Source: JBOFGK01 sp051649085
Lineage (GTDB): Bacteria; Bacillota_I; Bacilli_A; UBA3375
Reading direction: 5' to 3'
Assembly (NCBI GenBank): GCA_051649085.1
Contig: JBOFGK010000003.1
Span: forward strand, 1-64,000
Length of the DNA stretch: 64,000 nucleotides
The notes under the pieces were generated by a model. That model was not told where the DNA came from. It worked only from the letters and a program-made list of their open reading frames with translations, and did not search any database. The translations under genes and the position numbers were made by a program. Shown in pieces: positions 25,196 to 34,645 of this stretch (positions are counted from its first letter, which is position 1; each line of letters opens with the position of its first letter).

Positions 25196-28100
25196 TAGTT
25201 TTCCTCCTGATCTTTCATTGTTTTAACTTGTTCTAGTTCATCTCCATTAATAATGTATCCATCGTATTGACTATATATACTATCTGTTTCTGGTACATCA
25301 AAGTTGACTTTATGATCTAACTGACACATAACTATTTTGTACATCATTTTCTTACTAAACTCACCAAAGGCACTTTCTGAGAAATACATGTCACATTCAA
25401 CAATAATTGGTATTCCAAATTCACTTAGTTTTATCAATATATCAGTTATATACTCATTATCTTTTGATGAGAAGCCTGTAAAACAATTAGTTTTATTAAT
25501 CACGATAAAGAATTTATCTTCATCACTTAGCATTTCAACTTTTGGAATGACTGCTTTTTGCAGTTGTTCTTCAAATCTTTGTTCAAATTCCTCTAACTTT
25601 GGACGAATTACATCATGCAAATCCTTTAGTTTATCTACTGAAAAATATGTAATATTTTCTAATGTTGAAATCTTCGCATAAGTTGTTTGATTACTATCAA
25701 TTACATAACCATGATATTTTTGACTAAACTGCTTAATTAATAATTTAACTACATTTGTTTTCCCACTGGCAGCTGGTCCATACACTAAAATATTTTGCAT
25801 CTCAATGCTGGTTGGCTTAACCGTTTTATAATCAAGTCCGATGTTTGCTGTTCCATCAACATTTAACTGATATTCTACTTTATCTTTCATGATTGGAATT
25901 GCATCATTTTTCGCTTGATTTACTGCATTAATCGATTCAACTAATTCATTAAGCTCATCGATTCGAGCTTTACCAATTAAAGTTTCTACTGGATGATAAA
26001 TTTGAATAACTTCTGGTTTTTCTAACTTAACAAATCCACGCCCTGCTTGTTCGGACAAGACCATATCCGTTCTTCCTACTGTTTGTATTATATCACTTTT
26101 GTCCATTGTATATAATTGAATTCGGTTATTTACGATACTTTGTAAGTTAAACTTCAAGTTACTTATATTTAAGGCTGAAACTATTGTTGTTATCCCAAGA
26201 CTTGCTCCATCACGAATCACTTTAATTTGACGATCAATTATTCGGTAATCAAAATCTTTTGCAGCTTCATAATTATCCATTGCGAGTACAATCATTTCAA
26301 GTGGTGTTTCACTAACCTCATTGTACATCTCATAACTACTTACTAATTTCTCTTCTAAGAGCTTACGACGGCGTTTAATCTCATTTTCAAGTAGATCTAG
26401 TAACTTACTATACTTATCTTCATCATCAACTCGTAAATAATCAGCTGTATGATTTAAACTCTTAAGTTGTAATAATCCACCATTCCCTAAATCTAAAATA
26501 AAAAACTTCATTAACTTTGAATTATTTTGTTTGGCAAGTTCAAGTAAAATTTGCATCATCGTCATTGTCTTTCCACTTTGACTTGTTCCAAAGATTCCTA
26601 AGATTGGATTTTCTAAGAAGTTAACTGAAAAAATCGTTTGTGCTTGGTTATCTGGAATATCAACTAATCCTAATGGTACAACTAAGTTCAACTTATTATT
26701 AACTTGTGAATTTGTCGTCTGACTAACTAATAAGTTTGGTAGTGGTTCTAACCACGGTTTAGGTACTTCTTGATAGTTTTGTGTTTCATAAACTTCTTCT
26801 ATGTATTCAACAATACGATCAAGTTCGGTTACTTCTTTTTGCTTGTCATCACTACCTTCACTTAAGTCTTCATTAATTAGTTTTTGCTGACCAATTTCTG
26901 AAATTACATACACACGATTATCTTTAACGTGTTCACTTTCACTTTCAAACGCAGCTCCTGAATAAGCACTTTGAAATAGTTCATAAATTTCATCGTTTCC
27001 AACTTTTAAATATCCACGACCTGCCTCTTTGATGTACGCTGCATCTGCTGTTTTAAGTAACTCTTTTGAATCGGCTTCTTCTGCTACTTTCAAACATAGT
27101 TTAAACTTCGAGTTTGACCAAATTTGATCATCAACAACTCCACTTGGTTTTTGGGTTGCAAGAATTAAGTGGATTCCTAAACTTCGACCAATTCTTGCTG
27201 CTGACACTAATTCTTTCATAAATTCTGGTTGTTCACTCTTAAGTTCAGCAAACTCATCACTGATTAAAAAGAGGTGCGGAATTGCTTCGGTTACTTTACC
27301 TTGTTCAAATAGTTTGTGATAACCATTAATGTGATTTACATCATTGTCTGAAAAGATTCGTTGACGACGTTTAAGTTCACTCTTAATTGAGGCTAAGGCA
27401 CGCATACTTTGGTAGCCATCTAAGTTCGTTATTGTTCCAAGTAAATGAGGTAAGTCTTTAAAGAGATTAGCCATCCCTCCACCTTTGTAGTCAATTAACA
27501 AGAATCCAACTTCTTCTGGTGAATAGTTCATTGCTAAACTTAAAATATATGTTTGAATTACCTCACTCTTACCACTTCCGGTTGTCCCAGCAACCAGTCC
27601 GTGTGGACCATGTGCTTTTTCATGTAAGTTTAAATCAACAAATTCATTGGCACTTTTCTTCCCAATTAAAACTGATAAACTTTTATACGATTTGTTCGTT
27701 TGCCAACGATTTAAGATTTTAAGTTCTTCAAGTGTTTGAGCATCATACATTTCCATAAATGAAAGTGTGCTAGGAATTGAAGAACTAATTCCTTTTAAGT
27801 GTTCTAGTTGACCAATTTTTCTTGTCACAACTTCACTTGCAAGTGGTAGTGTCGCTTGATCTAACGTCAGTTTTAAATTAACGTATTTCTTTTCATCAAT
27901 TTGTAAAATTGCACTTTCTTTGTTCTCATACTCAATTACTGTTTCGATATTCGGCATTAAGTGGACACGTTCATTTTCAATTTGAATTAGAGAAAAGCCA
28001 TATTTTTGTTTATCTTTAAGTAAGAATTCCATAATTGGATGATTATTAATTAAGGCATAGTCTTGAATAATAAAGACAATATTTGGACTGTGCTTTTGGT

Positions 28101-29484
28101 CTTTTTCTGACGTTTCTTGACGTGCACGAAATAGTTGCATCATACTTGATAAGATTTGATCACGACTTGTTTCATCATAAACTAAACTTGTTAGATTGTT
28201 CACGGGATTAACTAAGTGTTTAAGCCAACGATAGTGAAAAAAGCTTTGTAAGTTATTAGTGATTATTACTATTCGAACATCATGGTATGAATGATTAAAG
28301 TAGATGTTCATTAATAGCTGATGAATTTGTTGATCAATTACGTCACGCTTTCCGACTAAACCAATTGAGGCTTTCTCTAAACTAACGTTGATTGGAACAT
28401 TTGGGGTCATTTTAAAGTCTTTATTTAAATGATCGATTTCGAGTTCTAATTCATCTTTATCAAGTGCTAGTTCATTAATGTCTCCATTTAGTTTATAAGT
28501 TGGACTAACGCTTGAAATTCCCACTCTAATATTTAAAAAGTCAGGTGCTGTTTGATCACGTTCAAATAATCGCTCTGAGTTATTCATAACTAAGTTATAC
28601 ATTTGATCATAACTTGGACGATTGTAGTGATAAGCTTGTTGTTCTTTTAAACGGGCTTGGTTTAGTTCAATTTGTAAGCTATCCATATATTTTGCATATA
28701 CATCTTTTCGTTTAAGGTTGAAAATTTTACTTTCCTTTTTATCTTTGAAATATTTAGTTACTGTAAAGATAATTGTCATGAACGTTGTTACGATTGCGAT
28801 TAAGATATATGGTCCACGTGGTTGAACAATACTAATTCCGAGCGTTACAATTGTTGTAACGATAACTGGTGCTAGTCGTTGGACAAGTTCGGATGCACTT
28901 GCTTTTTTTTCTTTTTCTGGTGGTGCTTTAAGCATAATTGCTTGATCACTTAATTCTTTAACAATCCTTGGTGAATTTGTATACACGGGAAAGGCTGGAT
29001 ATTCTACTTTAAAGTTACTTATGTCCAGTAAGTTAATTTGTGCTCGCTGATTATAAACCGTTATATCTAAGCGATTATCTGGCTTAAAGACTATTTTCAC
29101 AGCCGTTTCAAAGACAAGTTCATCAATTACTTGGAAGTCAAATACTTCTGCTGTTGTTAGTGTCTTATTATGAAAGATTTCTGGTAGTTTATCAGCTATT
29201 AAGACAACAACTTTCTTATTGACAAGGTCTAGCATTATTTTCGAACTTAAATTTGGTAATTTAATTTGCGCATTATCATCTGCACTAATTTCAATTAAAT
29301 CTTGTCCTTGATAGTTTGAACTTGTATAGTTTGACGCTGTAATTCGTAAATCACCTGTCGTAATTTCCGTTCCAACTTGGTGCGTAAGCACTGAAAGTGG
29401 TTCTAGCTTAAACTCATCTAAATTTAAAATTTGCTTAAATTCTTTTTCAAATAATTGTTTTTCTGCTTTAATTAACGCTATCAT
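25195..29484 (-). CDS. essC: Type VIIb secretion ATPase EssC
   Basis: 1429-residue motor of the ESX-like secretion machine. N-terminal FHA-like domains (about 1-190) precede two membrane helices (about 212-255). Three FtsK/SpoIIIE domains follow: domain 1 has Walker A GTTGSGKSE near residue 635 and an acidic Walker B (LISDEF); domain 2 has GTSQSGKTM near 970; domain 3 has GPAASGKTN near 1240 and a weak Walker B (FIVINKTN), so the last site is probably low-activity. The N-terminus overlaps essB by ATGA. The C-terminal domain is the part that varies between strains with the effector set encoded next to it. Confidence 0.93.
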   Translation of the reverse strand: MIALIKAEKQLFEKEFKQILNLDEFKLEPLSVLTHQVGTEITTGDLRITASNYTSSNYQGQDLIEISADDNAQIKLPNLSSKIMLDLVNKKVVVLIADKLPEIFHNKTLTTAEVFDFQVIDELVFETAVKIVFKPDNRLDITVYNQRAQINLLDISNFKVEYPAFPVYTNSPRIVKELSDQAIMLKAPPEKEKKASASELVQRLAPVIVTTIVTLGISIVQPRGPYILIAIVTTFMTIIFTVTKYFKDKKESKIFNLKRKDVYAKYMDSLQIELNQARLKEQQAYHYNRPSYDQMYNLVMNNSERLFERDQTAPDFLNIRVGISSVSPTYKLNGDINELALDKDELELEIDHLNKDFKMTPNVPINVSLEKASIGLVGKRDVIDQQIHQLLMNIYFNHSYHDVRIVIITNNLQSFFHYRWLKHLVNPVNNLTSLVYDETSRDQILSSMMQLFRARQETSEKDQKHSPNIVFIIQDYALINNHPIMEFLLKDKQKYGFSLIQIENERVHLMPNIETVIEYENKESAILQIDEKKYVNLKLTLDQATLPLASEVVTRKIGQLEHLKGISSSIPSTLSFMEMYDAQTLEELKILNRWQTNKSYKSLSVLIGKKSANEFVDLNLHEKAHGPHGLVAGTTGSGKSEVIQTYILSLAMNYSPEEVGFLLIDYKGGGMANLFKDLPHLLGTITNLDGYQSMRALASIKSELKRRQRIFSDNDVNHINGYHKLFEQGKVTEAIPHLFLISDEFAELKSEQPEFMKELVSAARIGRSLGIHLILATQKPSGVVDDQIWSNSKFKLCLKVAEEADSKELLKTADAAYIKEAGRGYLKVGNDEIYELFQSAYSGAAFESESEHVKDNRVYVISEIGQQKLINEDLSEGSDDKQKEVTELDRIVEYIEEVYETQNYQEVPKPWLEPLPNLLVSQTTNSQVNNKLNLVVPLGLVDIPDNQAQTIFSVNFLENPILGIFGTSQSGKTMTMMQILLELAKQNNSKLMKFFILDLGNGGLLQLKSLNHTADYLRVDDEDKYSKLLDLLENEIKRRRKLLEEKLVSSYEMYNEVSETPLEMIVLAMDNYEAAKDFDYRIIDRQIKVIRDGASLGITTIVSALNISNLKFNLQSIVNNRIQLYTMDKSDIIQTVGRTDMVLSEQAGRGFVKLEKPEVIQIYHPVETLIGKARIDELNELVESINAVNQAKNDAIPIMKDKVEYQLNVDGTANIGLDYKTVKPTSIEMQNILVYGPAASGKTNVVKLLIKQFSQKYHGYVIDSNQTTYAKISTLENITYFSVDKLKDLHDVIRPKLEEFEQRFEEQLQKAVIPKVEMLSDEDKFFIVINKTNCFTGFSSKDNEYITDILIKLSEFGIPIIVECDMYFSESAFGEFSKKMMYKIVMCQLDHKVNFDVPETDSIYSQYDGYIINGDELEQVKTMKDQEEN

Positions 29485-30578
29485 TGACCCACCACGTCTG
29501 CACCAGCATTTGGATTAGCTTGTTTCTTTAAGTCTTCTAGTGCTTTTTCTAATTCACCTTGTTGGCGAGTTTTTTCATCAACTGCAATATCAGCTGTTTT
29601 TAAATACTCAATATTAGAAATAATTGCATACATTTGTAAATCAACATCATTTAGTGTCTTTGCATAATTTTGTGCGGCTGTAAAGTCATTAGCTGCAATA
29701 CTAAACCAATATTTAAAGACCGCTTCATCGGTATTTTCATCTAAGTTAACTGTTAAGTTTTTCTTAGCCACGTCACTTAAATTTTGTGAATTAATAATTG
29801 AGTTAACTAACACAAGTTTTGCATTATTATCTAAACGTGAACTATATTTATTAATTTCATTAACAACTGCATTATAATCTTTTCGACCGTAATCTTGATA
29901 TGCTTTGACTTGAGCTGTTGCAAATGCATAAAAGTAAAAATAAGCAAAAGCAAACAATAGAGTTAAGGCAATAATTGTTACATTTTTATATAAATTTCGA
30001 CTCATAACTGACTGATATTTTTTAGCTTTAACAACCACAAATTCTGTTGCCAAAATTTGTTTTTGTTGACTAATACTTTCTTCTAAAACCGTAATTACTT
30101 CATCAAGTGTTGTTGCATTTTCAAAGTTAATGATTCGTCCATGTTTAACTGTTTTAGCCATTAGAACTGTTTCATAATCTTTATTTGAAACTAACGAAAT
30201 TGTTAAGGCAATAAGACTTGCAACTACTTTAAGTTCATCTGTTTCTTCAGCTATTTTACGAATAAAAATATGTGGATGCAACGCTTTTGTTACATAAATA
30301 TTTGTTGGAGCTAGTTCAAAATCAATAAACTTACTTTTGTTTTTCAAAATCATCGCGACTTCTTCAGCAATTTGTAGTCCATCGACTTCACTTAAATAAT
30401 CAATTGCACTTAACTCGACTAATTCTTGGTCATTAAGCTCGGCTTTTAACTCTACTTGTTCATCATTTATTTCTGTAATTTTAATTGGCAAAAGTCCTTG
30501 TGCTTTAAAGTTTAAAACTTCAAAATCCGCTTGTGTTTTTAAATTTAATTCTGATTTGTATAATTCTCTAATAATCAT
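29481..30578 (-). CDS. essB: Type VIIb secretion protein EssB
   Basis: 365 residues: a cytosolic pseudokinase-like domain (about 1-190), one membrane helix at 199-220 (TIIALTLLFAFAYFYFYAF), and an extracellular helical region with an E/K-rich tail. This matches the YukC/EssB architecture; the protein dimerises and bridges EssC to the pore. Encoded between esaB (three bases before) and essC (four-base overlap). Confidence 0.9.
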   Translation of the reverse strand: MIIRELYKSELNLKTQADFEVLNFKAQGLLPIKITEINDEQVELKAELNDQELVELSAIDYLSEVDGLQIAEEVAMILKNKSKFIDFELAPTNIYVTKALHPHIFIRKIAEETDELKVVASLIALTISLVSNKDYETVLMAKTVKHGRIINFENATTLDEVITVLEESISQQKQILATEFVVVKAKKYQSVMSRNLYKNVTIIALTLLFAFAYFYFYAFATAQVKAYQDYGRKDYNAVVNEINKYSSRLDNNAKLVLVNSIINSQNLSDVAKKNLTVNLDENTDEAVFKYWFSIAANDFTAAQNYAKTLNDVDLQMYAIISNIEYLKTADIAVDEKTRQQGELEKALEDLKKQANPNAGADVVGQ

Positions 30579-30581
30579 CTT

Positions 30582-30830
30582 TTAATATCCTTTCATTTCC
30601 ATATAAATAAATTCACCATCTTGAATTTTAGCTGCTCGTAAGCTTGCATTTAAATGAATTTTTTGACCACTTACAAGTAAAGTTGCTAACTCTTCAAGTT
30701 GTTCAACATTTACTTGAGCAATTCGATTTTTCACCAAGTTATCTAGTACTTCAATAATCGATAATTCGTCATCAAAGGCAACATCTATATTTAATTGTCC
30801 TTTAATCATCATTGTTACTTTTTTTTTCAT
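30582..30830 (-). CDS. esaB: Ubiquitin-like type VII protein EsaB
   Basis: 82-residue YukD/EsaB protein with a ubiquitin-like beta-grasp pattern: strand (KVTMMIKGQLNIDVAF), helix with IIEVLDNLV, and closing strand (FIYMEMKGY). The start at 30830 has AAAGGA upstream; the longer frame from 30851 lacks one. It overlaps the essA end by 29 bases. In Bacillus and Staphylococcus EsaB is needed for secretion and binds the EssC apparatus. Confidence 0.88.
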   Translation of the reverse strand: MKKKVTMMIKGQLNIDVAFDDELSIIEVLDNLVKNRIAQVNVEQLEELATLLVSGQKIHLNASLRAAKIQDGEFIYMEMKGY

Positions 30831-31245
30831 GTCTAAGTCCTTTCCAATCAATTAACGCTAACTTTATGGCAATTGCGGCTAAAATAAAAGCTGCTATTAC
30901 GTACACGAAAGTTGGTGTTGCAAGCTCTTGGTTTGTCTTGGTTATTGTATATGACCCTTCATTTTGAAAGAGTAATTTTGTTTCAGCAACTGGTTGTTTT
31001 TGCTGCTTTTCAGTTGTAAATAATTGACTAATTTCCGTATCATATTCAATTTTTTGTGGTTTACTTTGAAATAATTCAACACCATATGTATCTCTAATCG
31101 ACTTTTTCGAATCAGTTTCTAAAGTTGTTGGTCGATTTTTAATTAAATCACTTTCTACTTGATTTGTTGCTTGTAATTCAGCTTCGCTTTGAATTTCCGG
31201 GCTAATTTCAGTGTCTTGTAATAAACGATTAGTTTGTGTACTCAT
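30802..31245 (-). CDS. essA: Type VIIb secretion protein EssA
   Basis: 147 residues. A polar, Gln/Glu/Thr-rich extracellular part is followed by one membrane helix near 111-131 (FVYVIAAFILAAIAIKLAL) and a short basic tail. The orientation and its place between esaA and esaB fit EssA, a poorly conserved membrane component. The start shares one base with the esaA stop (TGATG) and has AGGAG upstream, giving tight coupling. Confidence 0.8.
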   Translation of the reverse strand: MSTQTNRLLQDTEISPEIQSEAELQATNQVESDLIKNRPTTLETDSKKSIRDTYGVELFQSKPQKIEYDTEISQLFTTEKQQKQPVAETKLLFQNEGSYTITKTNQELATPTFVYVIAAFILAAIAIKLALIDWKGLRHEKKSNNDD

Positions 31246-33890
31246 CAACCTCTCCTTTTAACTCTAGCCATAATTATCTTTTCCACAATTAATACAATGA
31301 TAAACAGTGCGACTAAACTTCCAATAATTACAAGGTTTGTCACATTTATTACCGGATTAATCACTTTTGTTTGTGTCATTACTGGCGATTCATTCGTAAT
31401 TTTTTGGACTCCTAGTGGGTTTGCAATATAACTTACATAACTTAAGTTTATTTCTTCACCTGATTTTGCTGGCTCAAACATTGTTTTGAAACCAAACAAT
31501 TGATCTTGATATGCACCATGTAATTTATTTGTTTCAACTCCAATTGTCGAAATTGATTTTTGATTAAAGCTAACTAACGTATTTAATTGTGACAATGAAG
31601 TTAAACGCACACAAGCTGTACATTCACCTTTAAATGGTGCTGTTAAACGGTCGTAATCTTCATCTAGTTTTGTATTTGCATCAGTAATAGTCTTTTTATT
31701 TACAGTTTGATCAACATTCGTTTCAACGGTTTGTTCGAATATATCAAAGATCGCATCCTGTTTTGTGGAAATTAGTTCATTTATTACTGTATTTCGACTA
31801 TCGTAATTTGTGTTTAATGTTTGAATCTGTCCTAGTTTATTTTGTAAGAACGTATTATACTCATTCCCAAAGGCAACTAAATTAGTATTAAGCTCAGCTG
31901 GTGGTAACACCTCAATTGGTAGCTCTTGATCTGGTTGATTTTTAGGTTCATTTGCTGGTTGAACTGGTCCAAATACGGTTTTCTTAATTGAGCCAAAAGT
32001 TGAATGTAAATTGTCAACGAAAGTTTTTGTAACTGCATTAAGGTCTGGTAACACATTACCTACTAATTGACAATATAAACTGTCATTTGCTGCTTTATTA
32101 GTAAAGATTCCACACATCTCTGGACTTAGTTCTTGATTTGGATTATCAACTGCTGCATTTGTATTGAAGATCTTTAAATCAAGTTGTTTTGTTGGTGGTA
32201 ATTGACAAGCATATAACTTTAAAGGGTTAAGTGATGCTTGTGAATTGTTACAATATTCTCTAGTAATTAAACTCAAATTAGAAATTGTTGCATCTTGTGT
32301 AATTTGATTGCTGAAATTTTGATAATTAGTATCAAACACTGGGAATTTATTGCTCGGTGTTGGTTTAGTAATTTCTTCTAAGTCAGGTGCCGGTGGTTTT
32401 GTATTATCATAACTTGTATCTACTTGTAAGTTTTTCATATAAAGTTTATTAATTGCTGATGGATTATCTTGATCGTCTGTATTTAAAATTACTGATTTAA
32501 TAATCTTGTCTTTTTGGGCCGTGAAATCAGTCGCATTTGTTTGTTCTTTTAGAATAGCCAGTTCTTCTGCTAATTTAAAGACTGGATTATCGACAAGTTT
32601 GTTATTTGGATCAATTTCATCAAAGACACATGGAGGAGCGGGGAAAATTGCCTCAGCTGCTGGTCTACATGTTGTATTATCAAGTGCTGTTATTAAATCA
32701 GTCATTATTTTTTGATCATAATAATCTAAATTGATTTGCGTTGGAGCTGGCATATTATCAATAATTTGATTTAACTTATTAATTTGTTCTTCAAGTTTAA
32801 CTTGATTATTTGTACTCTTCGTGAATTCACTTCCTAAGCTTTCTTCATATGTTTTCATCGCCTCTAGTTGGTCTTTGATTTCAATTAAGGCTGGTTTGTC
32901 AAGTGTCAAGTCATTTTGATTTGTTTTGAATGAAGCTTGTAGTTGTTCTTTCGTCTTGTTTTGCGAAGAAGTCAAATCACCCGATGCATTATTTATGTTA
33001 TTACTTAAAAGATTTAGTTGATTTGTTCCATACAATAAATTGCTATTAATATTCGTTGTAAATGGTTGTAAATCTGTTGTAATTGGATTTGGTCTAAATG
33101 TTAAGGCTTCTGAAAAATTAAGCGCTGCTACTTCTGTTGAACCAGCCGAAAGATCAATCACCAATTTTTGTGGATCAACTGCTCGGACTTGTTCAATATC
33201 ATATTCTAGTAATTTAGTCGGTTTAATTGGCTCGGCATTTCGCTTCATTGCTTCATTTGTTCGTTTAACATCTTCATTTACATCTGTCTCAAGTTTTGAA
33301 ACATCACCTTCAAATTTGTTGCTAATCGAAGTTGTTTGCGTTTCAACAACTTTTGGTAAATCTTGGAGACGCGCAACATCACCTTGACTTTTGTTAATTG
33401 TTTTGAAGAATGAAACTAAATATAAATAGTTAATGTCATTAGTTGTTGCCGCAATTTGCTGATCAATGAATCGATCAGTTACAACCATTTGTTCTTTAGT
33501 CATATTTTGATTTAATTTGTATTTAATTGCCGTTTGATCGGGAACAAGTTTATTATATGACAAAAGACCCGCAGTAAAATTACTCGGGAAATAAACATAA
33601 CCTGCATATTTTTTATTAGTAACACCATTTTCGGCATTAGTAAGACTTGTTACTTCAGTTTTAATCTCTTGGTTCGTAAAATACTTTTCTATAAATGTTT
33701 TTGAAAATAGATCTGATGTTCCATCCGCTTTATCAACACGTTGATCATCATTTACAATTGCAATTGTGTTTTCAACTCTCACCGGTTCTTGAACTGTTTT
33801 CGGAGTTTCTTTTGGAAAGGCATAACCAAAAAAGAAAGCAACAACAGCAAAAAAAGTCGCAATAATCATTTGTTTATTAAGTTTTCTCAT
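31245..33890 (-). CDS. esaA: Type VIIb secretion protein EsaA
   Basis: 881-residue membrane protein with one N-terminal helix (IIATFFAVVAFFFGYAFP) and a large extracellular helical domain. Only one clear C-terminal helix is seen (VINVTNLVIIGSLVALFIIV), where S. aureus EsaA has several. It has conserved features of YueB/EsaA, such as the GYVYFPSNFT region of the Pip-like fold. Eight cysteines sit in the extracellular part in pairs spaced 13, 15, 14 and 3 residues, unusual for a surface protein of a low-GC Gram-positive. It is the first gene after esxA in the cluster and starts the main secretion operon. Confidence 0.85.
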   Translation of the reverse strand: MRKLNKQMIIATFFAVVAFFFGYAFPKETPKTVQEPVRVENTIAIVNDDQRVDKADGTSDLFSKTFIEKYFTNQEIKTEVTSLTNAENGVTNKKYAGYVYFPSNFTAGLLSYNKLVPDQTAIKYKLNQNMTKEQMVVTDRFIDQQIAATTNDINYLYLVSFFKTINKSQGDVARLQDLPKVVETQTTSISNKFEGDVSKLETDVNEDVKRTNEAMKRNAEPIKPTKLLEYDIEQVRAVDPQKLVIDLSAGSTEVAALNFSEALTFRPNPITTDLQPFTTNINSNLLYGTNQLNLLSNNINNASGDLTSSQNKTKEQLQASFKTNQNDLTLDKPALIEIKDQLEAMKTYEESLGSEFTKSTNNQVKLEEQINKLNQIIDNMPAPTQINLDYYDQKIMTDLITALDNTTCRPAAEAIFPAPPCVFDEIDPNNKLVDNPVFKLAEELAILKEQTNATDFTAQKDKIIKSVILNTDDQDNPSAINKLYMKNLQVDTSYDNTKPPAPDLEEITKPTPSNKFPVFDTNYQNFSNQITQDATISNLSLITREYCNNSQASLNPLKLYACQLPPTKQLDLKIFNTNAAVDNPNQELSPEMCGIFTNKAANDSLYCQLVGNVLPDLNAVTKTFVDNLHSTFGSIKKTVFGPVQPANEPKNQPDQELPIEVLPPAELNTNLVAFGNEYNTFLQNKLGQIQTLNTNYDSRNTVINELISTKQDAIFDIFEQTVETNVDQTVNKKTITDANTKLDEDYDRLTAPFKGECTACVRLTSLSQLNTLVSFNQKSISTIGVETNKLHGAYQDQLFGFKTMFEPAKSGEEINLSYVSYIANPLGVQKITNESPVMTQTKVINPVINVTNLVIIGSLVALFIIVLIVEKIIMARVKRRG

Positions 33891-33985
33891 TTTTATCCTA
33901 AATTATTCCTTATATTTTGTTATTTCCCCTTGTGTAGCTTATTCTTTTATTGCACTTTGTTAATATAATTCTTTAATTACAACTA

Positions 33986-34002
33986 ATTAGTCAATGACTA
34001 AT
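33986..34002. promoter_or_regulatory. Palindrome upstream of esaA
   Basis: Perfect 17-base palindrome ATTAGTCAATGACTAAT, about 100 bases before the esaA start. It could be an operator for the secretion operon. No clear -35/-10 pair is visible beside it, although TATATT occurs nearby on the minus strand. Confidence 0.4.
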
Positions 34003-34091
34003 CACTAATAATGCACCCTTTGTAAATTATTATGTAAAGTGTAATTTCCCGCGATGTTTAAATTGTTTCACTTGTTTAAAAACATTAAAAG

Positions 34092-34116
34092 AGGGAAGAG
34101 AAAATCTTCCCTTTTT
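34092..34116. terminator. Terminator after esxA
   Basis: Stem GGGAAGA / TCTTCCC with loop GAAAA, followed by nine T on the plus strand and TCTTTTAA on the minus strand. It separates esxA from esaA, so the esxA message can be more abundant than the rest. Confidence 0.75.
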
Positions 34117-34118
34117 TT

Positions 34119-34412
34119 TTATAATCCAAATTGACTTGCAATTTTTTGATCTGTTTCTTCCATAATTTGTGCAGCTTGATCTAATTGTTGACCAAGTGTT
34201 GCAAGCAAATCACTCATTTGAACAAAACTTGGTTTCAGACTTTCAAATTGATCATTGAAACTTTTTGAAGCTTGTCCATGCCATTCATCTTGTAATGCAC
34301 TCATCATTTGTGAGATTGCATTGATTTGACTTTTCAAGTCTTCTGAATGTGAACGATACTCTGCAGCACGTCCACGCATCTCTTCTCCGCTTAAACGAAT
34401 TTGACCACTCAT
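34119..34412 (-). CDS. esxA: WXG100 secreted protein EsxA
   Basis: 97-residue helical hairpin protein secreted by the type VIIb system and needed for its assembly. The turn motif WHG is at residues 44-46 and a helix with RAAEYRSHSEDL precedes it. The start at 34412 follows GGGAGG. An in-frame ATG at 34466 would add 18 residues but has no ribosome site, so that region is probably leader. It has its own strong promoter and terminator, upstream of the esaA-DUF4176 operon. Confidence 0.92.
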   Translation of the reverse strand: MSGQIRLSGEEMRGRAAEYRSHSEDLKSQINAISQMMSALQDEWHGQASKSFNDQFESLKPSFVQMSDLLATLGQQLDQAAQIMEETDQKIASQFGL

Positions 34413-34485
34413 GTTTCCTCCCTTATAATAAGCTATTTCTTCTGAATATACCTTAACCGTTTCCATTTAATGTACATCCACTCTT

Positions 34486-34514
34486 ATTATATTACATATA
34501 TTGATAATTGTCAA
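34486..34514 (-). promoter_or_regulatory. Promoter of esxA
   Basis: Perfect consensus on the minus strand: TTGACA (34509-34514), 17 bases, TATAAT (34486-34491), with a leader of about 70 bases to the esxA start. Confidence 0.85.
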
Positions 34515-34645
34515 TATTTTTTTATTTATGGGAGTTTTAGACCATTTATCTAAGCTCTTTTTGTATTTTTTTGAAATTTTTTTCTTTTCAATGTCCATTT
34601 TTTACATTTAATTTTTTTAATTCTCTACTTTTCGAATTATTTGTT

